Source of the DNA: Chitinophagales bacterium
GTDB lineage: Bacteria > Bacteroidota > Bacteroidia > Chitinophagales > UBA2359
Direction of reading: 5' to 3'
Assembly (NCBI GenBank): GCA_016787295.1
Contig: JAEUUX010000069.1
Span: 1-48,721 of the forward strand
DNA length: 48,721 bases
Shown: positions 36,426 to 44,402 of the stretch, piece by piece
Layout of the letters: each line of letters opens with the position of its first letter
Position numbering within the stretch: the first letter of the stretch is position 1
Notes under the pieces: generated by a model
The model's input: the letters and a program-made list of their open reading frames with translations, nothing else
Told to the model about the DNA's origin: nothing
Database searches by the model: none
Program-made: the position numbers and the translations under genes

Positions 36426-37247
36426 ATGCTAAATGAAACAGCCAATATAATGGTCAATCAACTGTATTTGGGAGACAATTTGGAGGTTTTGCGCCAACTG
36501 CCTTCCGAGTGTGTAGACATGATTTATTTTGACCCACCTTTCTTTTCCAACAAGCAATATCCGATGCGTACCGACCTGCAACAAGTGTCGGGTTTCGACG
36601 ACCGTTGGCAGTCGCTTGACCATTATCTGCAATGGCTCAAGGATAGAACCATAGAATTATACCGTATTCTGAAGCCAACAGGTACACTTTATCTGCACTG
36701 CGATTGGCACGCCAACGCATATATCCGTGTGCAAATTTTAGATCCTTTATTTGGAGGAAAAAACTTTCGTAACGAACTGATTTGGCACTACGAAACAGGT
36801 GGTATTCCACAACGAGATTTTGCTCGAAAGCATGATACCATTTTTCGCTATACCAAAAGTCAGGATTTCTATTTCAACCCAGAGGCTGTTCAAGAACTGC
36901 GCAGCGAAGAGGTGTTGCGGCGTTTAGCAACAGGACAAAAAAATGCTACTCGCTCCAAAGGACAATGGCGACACCCTTCCGATGTTATCCAAATTCCTGC
37001 TCTTAACGCTATGGCAAAAGAACGTGTTGCCTACCCCACCCAAAAACCGGAGTATCTACTCGCACACCTATTGCTGGCAAGCACAAAACCCAACGACTTG
37101 GTGCTTGACCCCGCCATAGGTAGCGGCACAACACTTGTGGCAGCCCACAAATTGCAGCGCCAATATATTGGGATAGACCAAAATCCTACTGCCATTGCAT
37201 TGACACAACAGCGATTAGCAGCATTGGTAGATAATCCTATCAATTGA
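36426..37247 (+). CDS. Beta-class N6-adenine/N4-cytosine DNA methyltransferase
   Basis: 273 aa. Seen: motif IV DMIYFDPPFFSNKQY with DPPF at 36-39, then KPTGTLYLHCDWHANAYIR, and the SAM-binding motif I late in the protein (LVLDPAIGSGTTLVAA, about 225-240), followed by QYIGIDQNP. Motif IV before motif I defines the beta class; DPPF favours adenine-N6. It may start at 36450 instead. No restriction gene is adjacent; it looks solitary. Confidence 0.88.
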   Translation: MLNETANIMVNQLYLGDNLEVLRQLPSECVDMIYFDPPFFSNKQYPMRTDLQQVSGFDDRWQSLDHYLQWLKDRTIELYRILKPTGTLYLHCDWHANAYIRVQILDPLFGGKNFRNELIWHYETGGIPQRDFARKHDTIFRYTKSQDFYFNPEAVQELRSEEVLRRLATGQKNATRSKGQWRHPSDVIQIPALNAMAKERVAYPTQKPEYLLAHLLLASTKPNDLVLDPAIGSGTTLVAAHKLQRQYIGIDQNPTAIALTQQRLAALVDNPIN

Positions 37248-37323
37248 AAACCCAACACAAAAGCAAACATCAACAGCATTAACCACTAACAATAACCACC
37301 ATAATATTTATAGTACAAGCGCT

Positions 37324-38679
37324 ATGAAATTTAGAGAGCGATATAAATTTGAACCCACCCAAGATTTTATTGGTAAGGGGGGATTTTCGAGAGTCTATAA
37401 AGCCTTCGATGTGATTCGAAAACGCTATGTAGCACTTAAATTTTATTCGGGTATTGAATCGGATAAATATGACATCATCAGCGAAATCAATCGTATGGAC
37501 GATGTCGTACACCCTAATCTTATTCGTTACTATGATGCTACGATTATCGAAAATTTGAATGCTATTGGAGAAAAAGAGCAAAACCAAATTGGTATTATGG
37601 AATATGCCAATGCGGGTGACGTGGGTAGTTTTTTCAAAGACCGCCCCGATGACGCAACTACGCACCAAATCGTTTTGGACATCTTACGAGGACTCAATTA
37701 TTTGCACAAAAAAGGAATCATACACCGCGATATGAAACCCAAAAACATCTTGCTCAACAGAGAAGATGATGGACGAATCGTGGCAAAAATATGTGACTTT
37801 GGTATTTCAAAAAAAGTAGAAGGTGATGATGCCTCCGTATCATCTCAATTGTTGGGCAGTGTCGAATATATGGCACCCGAACAATTTGCGCCTGCTGTCT
37901 ATGGAATCAATGGAAAAGCCAGCACTAATGCCGACTTGTGGTCGTTGGGTATCATTTTATATGAACTGTTCACCCAAGAGCTCCCTTTTGGTAGCCGAAC
38001 AAAAGGAATTACATATGAACAAATTTTAAACAATATTTTGTTTAAAGATTTGGAGATGGATTATAGCGATATTCCTGATATATATGTTACAATTATCAAA
38101 AAATGTTTGCTCAAAAAAGCCTCACAACGCGTAGCCTCTGCCCAAATTCTTATCGATATTTTGGAAGGCAAAATCGATGAAAAACATAATAACACAACCA
38201 CTACAGATAAACCTATTCGCCCCAAAACTACTACCGACCACGAAACCAGCATATTATCACCCAAAAATGACTCCAATTCGTCCAACAACGACAAACCTAT
38301 TGTAGTCGTCGAAGACCACCAGAAGCCCGTTCAAGAAGTGTCTGTTGGTGACAAGACACCTGTGAAAAATCCTGTCAAACCAATAGCCAAACGCAACATA
38401 TTACCCAGTAGCCCTGCTGTTGCAGAAACTATTCAGCGTGGTAAAAACTACTTTCGAGCTGCCAATTATCCCGAAAGTTTTCGCTGTTTAGAGCCTCATC
38501 AACAATACGACGCTTTTGATACAGAAGCCAAATTTTTCTTGGGCTATATGTACTACAACGGCAAAGTTGGCGGAGCACATGACCCTATCATAGGCAGAAA
38601 ATTGATGAATGAGGCAAAAGAAGAAGACCATGCCTTGATTATCGATTTGATGGTACGCTATGTTTTGAGTGTGAAATAA
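37324..38679 (+). CDS. Ser/Thr protein kinase with C-terminal helical repeat
   Basis: 451 aa. Eukaryotic-type kinase. Seen: Gly loop IGKGGFSRVYKAFD (16-29), Lys39 in VALKF, catalytic IIHRDMKPKNILL with Asp136, DFG at 158-160, and VEYMAPEQFAP. Residues ~285-370 are a Thr/Pro/Asp-rich linker, and the last ~80 residues (YFRAANYPESFRCLEP, FFLGYMYYNGKVGG) look like Sel1/TPR-type repeats. No membrane segment, so it is cytoplasmic. It is followed by a gene for a zinc-ribbon/FHA protein, a phosphothreonine reader and plausible substrate. Confidence 0.93.
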   Translation: MKFRERYKFEPTQDFIGKGGFSRVYKAFDVIRKRYVALKFYSGIESDKYDIISEINRMDDVVHPNLIRYYDATIIENLNAIGEKEQNQIGIMEYANAGDVGSFFKDRPDDATTHQIVLDILRGLNYLHKKGIIHRDMKPKNILLNREDDGRIVAKICDFGISKKVEGDDASVSSQLLGSVEYMAPEQFAPAVYGINGKASTNADLWSLGIILYELFTQELPFGSRTKGITYEQILNNILFKDLEMDYSDIPDIYVTIIKKCLLKKASQRVASAQILIDILEGKIDEKHNNTTTTDKPIRPKTTTDHETSILSPKNDSNSSNNDKPIVVVEDHQKPVQEVSVGDKTPVKNPVKPIAKRNILPSSPAVAETIQRGKNYFRAANYPESFRCLEPHQQYDAFDTEAKFFLGYMYYNGKVGGAHDPIIGRKLMNEAKEEDHALIIDLMVRYVLSVK

Positions 38680-38761
38680 AAAATAATTATTATTCAGACA
38701 CTACTAAAAACGAGCATTTTACCAATATTTTTCCTAAAATTAACACCTATTATAATACAAT

Positions 38762-39565
38762 ATGGCAAAAATACAATGCTATAACTGCCGCCGCGAGACC
38801 CCCATCGTAGCACCTAATTACCGTTGCAAACATTGTAACTATCCCCTCAACAAATATATACAATCGCAAGAATCACCCAAAGACGAAACCATCATAGACA
38901 ATCCTGATTTGCCTGATCCCTCATCTTTGGCAGACAACATTCCACCCGTCATAGCCGAACCCAAAGCCGCCGAGTTGACATTGAACGATCTTTTCCAAAA
39001 AAATGTAGACGACTCCTTGCGTGACATCAAAGAAGTGTTGAGTCAACTGAAACCCGACGAAAAAATAGAAAGTTCAGAAACTGGTCCTGTTATTCTTAAA
39101 CAGAACAAGAATCCTGAAAAAAATGGCAAAATTGTAGCAGGTTGGCTCGTTGTACATACCGAGAAAAAACTACCTGTTACCTATGAACTATTCGAAGGAG
39201 ACAATATCATTGGTCGCCCCGATGGTCCGCATCAAGTTGATGTTCGTATAGAAGACGACGAGTATGTGAGCCGTGTCCATGCCCTTATCCGCATCAAAAA
39301 AGATTTTCTATACCGCTTTTCTTACGAACTATTGGACGATGGTAGCTTGCGTCGTGGGTCGTCTAGCACCAACGGCACCTATATCAATGGACAAGAAGAG
39401 CGTTTACCTAAAGAAAAAACCGTATTTTTGCGCGATGGAGATACTATACAAGTAGGTACTACCAAATTGGTGTTCAAAAACATAGACCAAACCGACGACC
39501 TCCACGATGCTGCCCACAGCGTATTAAGTACCGATTTTACTAATACCGTTGCTATTAGGCGATAA
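38762..39565 (+). CDS. Zinc-ribbon and FHA-domain protein
   Basis: 267 aa. N-terminal zinc ribbon with CYNC (C6, C9) and CKHC (C22, C25), an acidic linker, then an FHA domain with DNIIGRPDGPHQVDVRI, EYVSRVHALIRI and SSSTNGTYINGQ. FHA domains bind phosphothreonine. Next to a Ser/Thr kinase gene, it is likely a substrate or adaptor of that kinase. No membrane segment is seen. Confidence 0.92.
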   Translation: MAKIQCYNCRRETPIVAPNYRCKHCNYPLNKYIQSQESPKDETIIDNPDLPDPSSLADNIPPVIAEPKAAELTLNDLFQKNVDDSLRDIKEVLSQLKPDEKIESSETGPVILKQNKNPEKNGKIVAGWLVVHTEKKLPVTYELFEGDNIIGRPDGPHQVDVRIEDDEYVSRVHALIRIKKDFLYRFSYELLDDGSLRRGSSSTNGTYINGQEERLPKEKTVFLRDGDTIQVGTTKLVFKNIDQTDDLHDAAHSVLSTDFTNTVAIRR

Positions 39566-39589
39566 AATCTTAATGTTTTTTTTGTGTAT

Positions 39590-40447
39590 ATGAAAAAAGT
39601 AAGTATTATATTGTGTTTGTTGATTTGGAGCATCACTGCTTGCCAAAACAACACCACCACTCCGTCTCCTAACGGCATTGCTGTGGGCGATTCAAGCACA
39701 AATGTCAATTCCACTGATAGCGAACCAGCTTTGGCGGTTGGAGGTAGTGTGCAGTTTAAAGAAATCAAATTGCAAAAACAGGAAGGTGATTGTAAAGAAA
39801 ATGTCGAAACTGTTAGTCCTTGTGTGCAACTAAACATTAGTTATCCAAGTCCAATAAATGGAGTACCTGCTTTGCAACAGAATATCGAAAAAGCAATAAC
39901 TGACCTCATTCTGCCCGACTTGATGCAAAAAAAAGAAGGACAGAGTATCACTCTCGAACAAGGAGCAGAAGAGTTTGTGCGCCTATACAAGGAAGAAATG
40001 AAGCAAAACCCTGACCATATAATGCCTTGGGAATATGAAATACATGCTAGAAATACGCATCAATCCGACCAAATTATTACCATACAATTGGATAATTATA
40101 GTTTTCTGGGCGGCGCTCACCCCAATAGTTATGTAACATATCTAAACTTTGATCCCAAAACAGGCAAACAATACAGCGCTAATGAATTGGTCACTGATGT
40201 TAATACTTTATTGCCTATTGCCGAAAAGTATTTCCGACAAGCCACTGAAATGGACGCAAAAGAAAAAATGGCAGATAGGGGATTTGAATTCCCAGATGAA
40301 AAATTTGCGCTTCCCAAAAATATAGGCTATGATGAACAAAATTTGGTATTGTACTACAATCCGTATGAAATTGCAGCGTATGCACAAGGGCCAACCGAAG
40401 TCAAAATACCTTTGACCGAAGTAGCACAATTGTTACGTTATCAGTAA
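39590..40447 (+). CDS. Lipoprotein, DUF3298/RsiV-like
   Basis: 285 aa from the ATG at 39590 (a GTG two codons earlier is less likely). Lipobox WSITAC, Ser/Thr-rich linker, then a beta/alpha domain with NFDPKTGKQYSANELV and FLGGAHPNSYVTYLNFD, the pattern of DUF3298 (the sensing domain of the anti-sigma factor RsiV and many lipoproteins). It is the fuller of two paralogues in this window. Function unknown. Confidence 0.82.
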   Translation: MKKVSIILCLLIWSITACQNNTTTPSPNGIAVGDSSTNVNSTDSEPALAVGGSVQFKEIKLQKQEGDCKENVETVSPCVQLNISYPSPINGVPALQQNIEKAITDLILPDLMQKKEGQSITLEQGAEEFVRLYKEEMKQNPDHIMPWEYEIHARNTHQSDQIITIQLDNYSFLGGAHPNSYVTYLNFDPKTGKQYSANELVTDVNTLLPIAEKYFRQATEMDAKEKMADRGFEFPDEKFALPKNIGYDEQNLVLYYNPYEIAAYAQGPTEVKIPLTEVAQLLRYQ

Positions 40448-40465
40448 ATTTACACTCAACCAACA

Positions 40466-41563
40466 ATGACCCAAGAACTGCTACCAATTCCCTACGACAT
40501 AGTATGGAAAGATAGTATTACCGATTTTGCTCCCGAATTTATCGATTATTTTTTGCCTAAGTTGTATCGTGATATCGATTGGTCAAAAGGCTATGAATTT
40601 TTGGAGCAAGAATTGATTGAAATCCTTCAAACTGAATTTCCTGAATACAAACTTACTGATAAACTGATAAAAGTATATTTGTATTCAGGAGAAGAAAAGT
40701 GGATTTTGATACATATTGAAATACAGTCGTATTTCTCTACCCAATTTAGCGAGCAAATGTTTCGCTATTGCCAACTATTGATGACCCGATATAAACGACA
40801 AGACATTACCGCCTTGGCTGTTTTTACGGGTAGCAAGATTCCGCGCAATTTTCAGAAATACGAATGGAACCATTATGGCACGCGTTTGCTTTATGAATAC
40901 AATACCTATTGCATAATCCGCCAACATCCCGCCGATTTAGAAAAGTCGAAAAATCCGTTTGCGTTGTTCGTTTTAGCCAATTATTATGTGCTAAAAACCA
41001 AAAAAGAATACCATAAACGTTTGACTTTCAAAGAAAAAATGGTGGAATTGTTGGTGTTGAATGGTTACGATGAAAAATATATCACCAAATTTATGCTATT
41101 CATCAACTATATCATGATTCTGCCCAAGCCTTTAGAAGATGAGTTCAAACAAAGTATACAAACTTTAATTCATAAACCTATTATCATGGAACACATGCCT
41201 ATCACCCACCACAGCATTTTGCTCATCAACGACCTATATGGTGGAAGATTGAGTGACCAACCCGCCGTTAAAATGGCAAAGTTGGAGGCAGCACTTGAAG
41301 CAAAAGATGAACAGTTGGCAATAGCTGAAAAAGAAATCCAACAAGCGGAGAAGAAAGCCCAACAAGTCGCCGCCGCTGCGGAGAAGAAAGCCCAACAAGT
41401 CGCCGCCGCTGCGGAAAAAAAAGAGCGCGAATTGAAGCAACAATATCTGGTAGACAAAATACGTTTACTCTATGTAGAAATACAATGGGATTGCGCTAAA
41501 ATAGCTCAATACCTGAATTTAGAACCAAAGTACGTGGCAAAAATTATCAAACAAATTTCATAG
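40466..41563 (+). CDS. Rpn-like PD-(D/E)xK nuclease family protein
   Basis: 365 aa. The N-terminal domain has DKLIKVYLYSGEEKWILIHI with EIQ (E85-x-Q87) and Asp65, the site layout of the Rpn/PDDEXK_2 nucleases, which promote recA-independent recombination or transposition. A coiled-coil with two 11-aa repeats (EKKAQQVAAAA) at about 295-316 precedes a short C-terminal tail (YLNLEPKYVAKIIKQIS) that resembles a HTH. It is not an insertion sequence: no terminal repeats were seen. It lies between two paralogous lipoprotein genes. Confidence 0.82.
   Translation: MTQELLPIPYDIVWKDSITDFAPEFIDYFLPKLYRDIDWSKGYEFLEQELIEILQTEFPEYKLTDKLIKVYLYSGEEKWILIHIEIQSYFSTQFSEQMFRYCQLLMTRYKRQDITALAVFTGSKIPRNFQKYEWNHYGTRLLYEYNTYCIIRQHPADLEKSKNPFALFVLANYYVLKTKKEYHKRLTFKEKMVELLVLNGYDEKYITKFMLFINYIMILPKPLEDEFKQSIQTLIHKPIIMEHMPITHHSILLINDLYGGRLSDQPAVKMAKLEAALEAKDEQLAIAEKEIQQAEKKAQQVAAAAEKKAQQVAAAAEKKERELKQQYLVDKIRLLYVEIQWDCAKIAQYLNLEPKYVAKIIKQIS
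41348..41413 (+). repeat. 33-bp tandem repeat, two units, in the Rpn gene
   Basis: Two identical 33-base units (41348-41380, 41381-41413), coding for the EKKAQQVAAAA repeat. In-frame, so length variation by slippage would change coiled-coil length without frameshift. Confidence 0.9.
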
Positions 41564-41566
41564 TTA

Positions 41567-42388
41567 ATGCAACAACTATTAAATACTGTAGTTTTTGTAG
41601 GAAGCGTGTTTTTGTTGGGGTCGTGTCATTCCGAAGCACCTACTTCTGAGCCAACGCCAACAAAAGAACAAACCACAACTACTGCAACCACCACCTCTCA
41701 AAAACTATCTTTCGTCACCACCACTATCCAAGAAACCATCGGAGACTGCAAAGAGTCTTGTTTGGAAGTGAATATAGCTTTTCCATCGGTCAAAGAAGGC
41801 GATTCAACAGTGCAACAAAATATCAACAGCACTATCGAAGCCGCTATCATCGAAACCTTAGACCCCGGCGAGCCGGGCGAAAGCAACCCCAGCATAGAAA
41901 TCGCCTTAGATGATTTTATTGACAAATATAACAGCATAACACCTTCTTTACAGGGTGAAAAACCTTCATGGGCATTCCGCACCAACGGAAAAATCACACA
42001 CGCCTCTAACGAACTAATTGCCATTCGCCTCAACGAACAAATAAAAAATGGTGGTGACAAACCCACCGAAGTCGTCGTATTGTTCAATTTTGACCCCAGC
42101 AACGGACAACAATTAGGTATTCAGGATTTGATTTCCGACACACAAACACTGCAAACCATCGCCGAAAAAAACATGCGACAACAACTCAAACTATCTGCCA
42201 ACGCCCCTTTCTCCAAAGCAGGCATTCAGTTTCCCAACAACCAATTTGCTGTGTCAGGCAACGTGTCGGTCGACAAAGAAAATTTGATACTCTACTATAC
42301 TCCGATGGAATTAGGCGAAAAAAGACAAGAAGCACTCGAAATAAAAATTTCCAAAAATGAAGTAAAACAAATCTTAAAGCGAAACTAA
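41567..42388 (+). CDS. Lipoprotein, DUF3298-like paralogue
   Basis: 273 aa. Signal with lipobox VFLLGSC, Thr/Pro-rich linker and a domain with VVLFNFDPSNGQQLGIQDLI and FPNNQFAVSGNVSVDKENLI that aligns by eye with the lipoprotein at 39590-40447 (shared NFDP..G.Q...L and FP...FA....D..NL.LYY). It lacks the GGAHPNSY stretch. Starts three bases after the Rpn gene. Function unknown. Confidence 0.8.
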   Translation: MQQLLNTVVFVGSVFLLGSCHSEAPTSEPTPTKEQTTTTATTTSQKLSFVTTTIQETIGDCKESCLEVNIAFPSVKEGDSTVQQNINSTIEAAIIETLDPGEPGESNPSIEIALDDFIDKYNSITPSLQGEKPSWAFRTNGKITHASNELIAIRLNEQIKNGGDKPTEVVVLFNFDPSNGQQLGIQDLISDTQTLQTIAEKNMRQQLKLSANAPFSKAGIQFPNNQFAVSGNVSVDKENLILYYTPMELGEKRQEALEIKISKNEVKQILKRN

Positions 42389-42401
42389 TCGATACTATAA
42401 T

Positions 42402-42797
42402 ATGAACAAAATCAAACTTGGCTTGTTTTGTCTGTATTGCAGCCTCTTGGGTTGCCAATCTGCACAAGACCCAGCGCCCACGCCCGAACAACACACCACA
42501 ACTACACCTCAAAAACAGGTAGACACTTGGATGGGCAAATGGAATGGTCCCGAAGGTACATACATAGAACTTGCCACCAAAGACCACCAAACTTACCAAA
42601 TTGCCATCGCCGATTTGGACGGCCCAAAAAAATATGAAGGCACAGCCGATGACAAAGGCACAGCTATCAATTTTGTTCGCAACAACATTACCGAAACCAT
42701 CAAAGAAGGCAATGGCAAAGACACAGGCATGAAATGGTTAGACGAAAAAACTACTTGCATATACATCAAAGCAGGCGAAGGTTTTTGTCGGGAATAA
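42402..42797 (+). CDS. Small lipoprotein
   Basis: 131 aa. Lipobox CSLLGC (Cys18), Pro/Thr-rich linker, then a small domain with MGKWNGPEGTYIELATKD and DKGTAINFVRNNITETI, likely a small beta barrel. Starts 13 bases after the previous gene. No named family recognised. Confidence 0.75.
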   Translation: MNKIKLGLFCLYCSLLGCQSAQDPAPTPEQHTTTTPQKQVDTWMGKWNGPEGTYIELATKDHQTYQIAIADLDGPKKYEGTADDKGTAINFVRNNITETIKEGNGKDTGMKWLDEKTTCIYIKAGEGFCRE

Positions 42798-42840
42798 TGT
42801 TCGTATAGGTCAATTTTTGCAATTATAATATGATAGTTAG

Positions 42841-42948
42841 TTGGGCGTTTCCCTGCGGGTCGGGCTTTACGGGGCTTCGCTAACGCTTCGGTGCAAGCAC
42901 CAGCCTGCGGCTGCCCCTACAATCCCTAACGCGCTTCGCCATTCGAAT
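42841..42948 (-). repeat. Dispersed structured repeat, copy 4 (inverted)
   Basis: Reverse-complement orientation: starts GGGCGTTTCCCTGCGGGTCG and ends CGCCATTCGAAT. It carries the CAGCCTGCGGCTG/GTGCAAGCAC middle like copy 3. It lies just before nuoB and faces copy 5. Confidence 0.9.
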
Positions 42949-43052
42949 AATAATAAGGTAGTTATACTTTTTTTGATGGCTAACGCCTTCTCAACAAGCA
43001 ACAAAACAAGAAAAAATATAATCAATAATCATCAAACAAGCAACATATCTAC

Positions 43053-43592
43053 ATGTCTGTAAATATTGTATCGCCACCCGAAGGCATGGCAGGCGAGGGA
43101 TACTACCTCACCAGTTTTGACAAAGCCATCGGTTTGGCACGAAAACACTCTATTTGGCCCCTACCTTTTGCCACCTCTTGTTGCGGCATTGAGTTTATGG
43201 CAACCATGGCAGCACACTACGATTTTGCGCGCTTTGGTTCTGAGCGTCCCAGTTTTTCGCCACGCCAAGCCGATCTTTTGATGGTCATGGGAACAATTGC
43301 CAAAAAAATGGGTCCCATCTTGAAGCATGTCTATACCCAAATGGCAGAACCGCGATGGGTCATTGCTGTTGGAGCTTGTGCCTCAAGCGGTGGTATTTTT
43401 GATACTTACTCCGTCCTACAAGGCATCGACAAAGTTATTCCTGTCGATGTGTATGTGCCGGGTTGTCCGCCGCGCCCCGAAGCCATTATCGACGGTTTTA
43501 TGAAAATCCAAGATTTGGTAGCCAATGAAAGTTTGCGTCGCCGCAATTCGCCCGAATACCAAGAATTGTTGGATTCGTATAACATCAAATAA
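43053..43592 (+). CDS. nuoB: NADH-quinone oxidoreductase subunit B
   Basis: 179 aa. NuoB carries the last iron-sulfur cluster (N2) of complex I, next to the quinone site. The four Cys ligands are present: C43 and C44 in TSCCGIEFMA, C109 in AVGACASSGG and C138 in VPGCPPRPE. It begins the local nuo group, 120 bases before nuoC. Confidence 0.97.
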   Translation: MSVNIVSPPEGMAGEGYYLTSFDKAIGLARKHSIWPLPFATSCCGIEFMATMAAHYDFARFGSERPSFSPRQADLLMVMGTIAKKMGPILKHVYTQMAEPRWVIAVGACASSGGIFDTYSVLQGIDKVIPVDVYVPGCPPRPEAIIDGFMKIQDLVANESLRRRNSPEYQELLDSYNIK

Positions 43593-43710
43593 ACTGCTTC
43601 TTTTTGCCGAAATCCTAACTGATAGCGGCTCAACAATCTGCCTAATAGCTTGTTGAGATGCTTGTCTATGGTTATATCATTTTTACTTTTTTTCTAAAAA
43701 GTTCTACCTA

Positions 43711-44238
43711 ATGCTAAACAACCAAATTGTTGCAGAACGCATACAAAGCAAATTTTCTGCAAGCATTGTTCATAGCGAAGAGTCGTATGGCATGTTGAGC
43801 GTGACCGTCGCACGTGAAAGTATTTTTGAAATCGTGAAATTTTTGCGCGACGATGCCGACCTTCAATTCAATTTTATGACCGACCTTTGCGGTATTCATT
43901 ATCCCGATAATCCTGCCAAAACAGAATTTGGGGTGGTGTATCATTTGCATAGTTGGACAAACAATTTTAGGTTGCGCCTAAAAATCTTTTTTCCGCGCGC
44001 CGATGTGCGCGTGCCTTCTATGGTGCCTTTGTTTGCGACTGCCAACTGGATGGAGCGCGAAACTTTTGACTTTTTTGGCTTTCTTTTTGTTGGACACCCT
44101 GACTTGCGCCGTATTCTGAACGTAGACGAAATGGATTTTTTCCCGCTACGAAAAGAATACCCGCTCGAAGAACAAACGCGCACAGATAAAAACGATGCTA
44201 TGTTTGGACGCGAAGGTAACTATGTGGTTAAGGTGTAG
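43711..44238 (+). CDS. nuoC: NADH-quinone oxidoreductase subunit C
   Basis: 175 aa. NuoC (30-kDa type) stabilises the peripheral arm of complex I. Seen: FNFMTDLCGIHYPD, VYHLHSWTNNFRLRLKIFF, the family signature ANWMERETFDFFGFLFVGHPDLRR (in part), and a C-terminal FFPLRKEYPLEEQ. Full length. Confidence 0.95.
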   Translation: MLNNQIVAERIQSKFSASIVHSEESYGMLSVTVARESIFEIVKFLRDDADLQFNFMTDLCGIHYPDNPAKTEFGVVYHLHSWTNNFRLRLKIFFPRADVRVPSMVPLFATANWMERETFDFFGFLFVGHPDLRRILNVDEMDFFPLRKEYPLEEQTRTDKNDAMFGREGNYVVKV

Positions 44239-44253
44239 CACAATAAGACGCTC

Positions 44254-44373
44254 GTTCGAGGCGCGAAGCCGCGTTAGGGATTGTAAGGGTGGCGTTAGCC
44301 AGTGCGGAGAGCAACGCAGCACCATAGCAAAGCGAAGCCCTGTAAAGCCCGACCCGCAGGGTAACGCCCAAAT
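44254..44373 (+). repeat. Dispersed structured repeat, copy 5
   Basis: Same ends and GGCGTTAGCCAGTGCGGAG middle as copies 1 and 2, starting 15 bases after nuoC. It is in the opposite orientation to copy 4 across nuoBC. Confidence 0.9.
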
Positions 44374-44402
44374 AAATACCCACCATTAAAGCTATCTCTA
44401 TC

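Noticed and set aside
41170-41457. Cys/Phe-rich open frame antisense to the Rpn gene
   Set aside because: It is a shadow of the coiled-coil repeat coding sequence.
40466-41563. Insertion sequence at the Rpn-like gene
   Set aside because: No terminal inverted repeats or target duplication seen, and the protein is not a DDE or tyrosine transposase.
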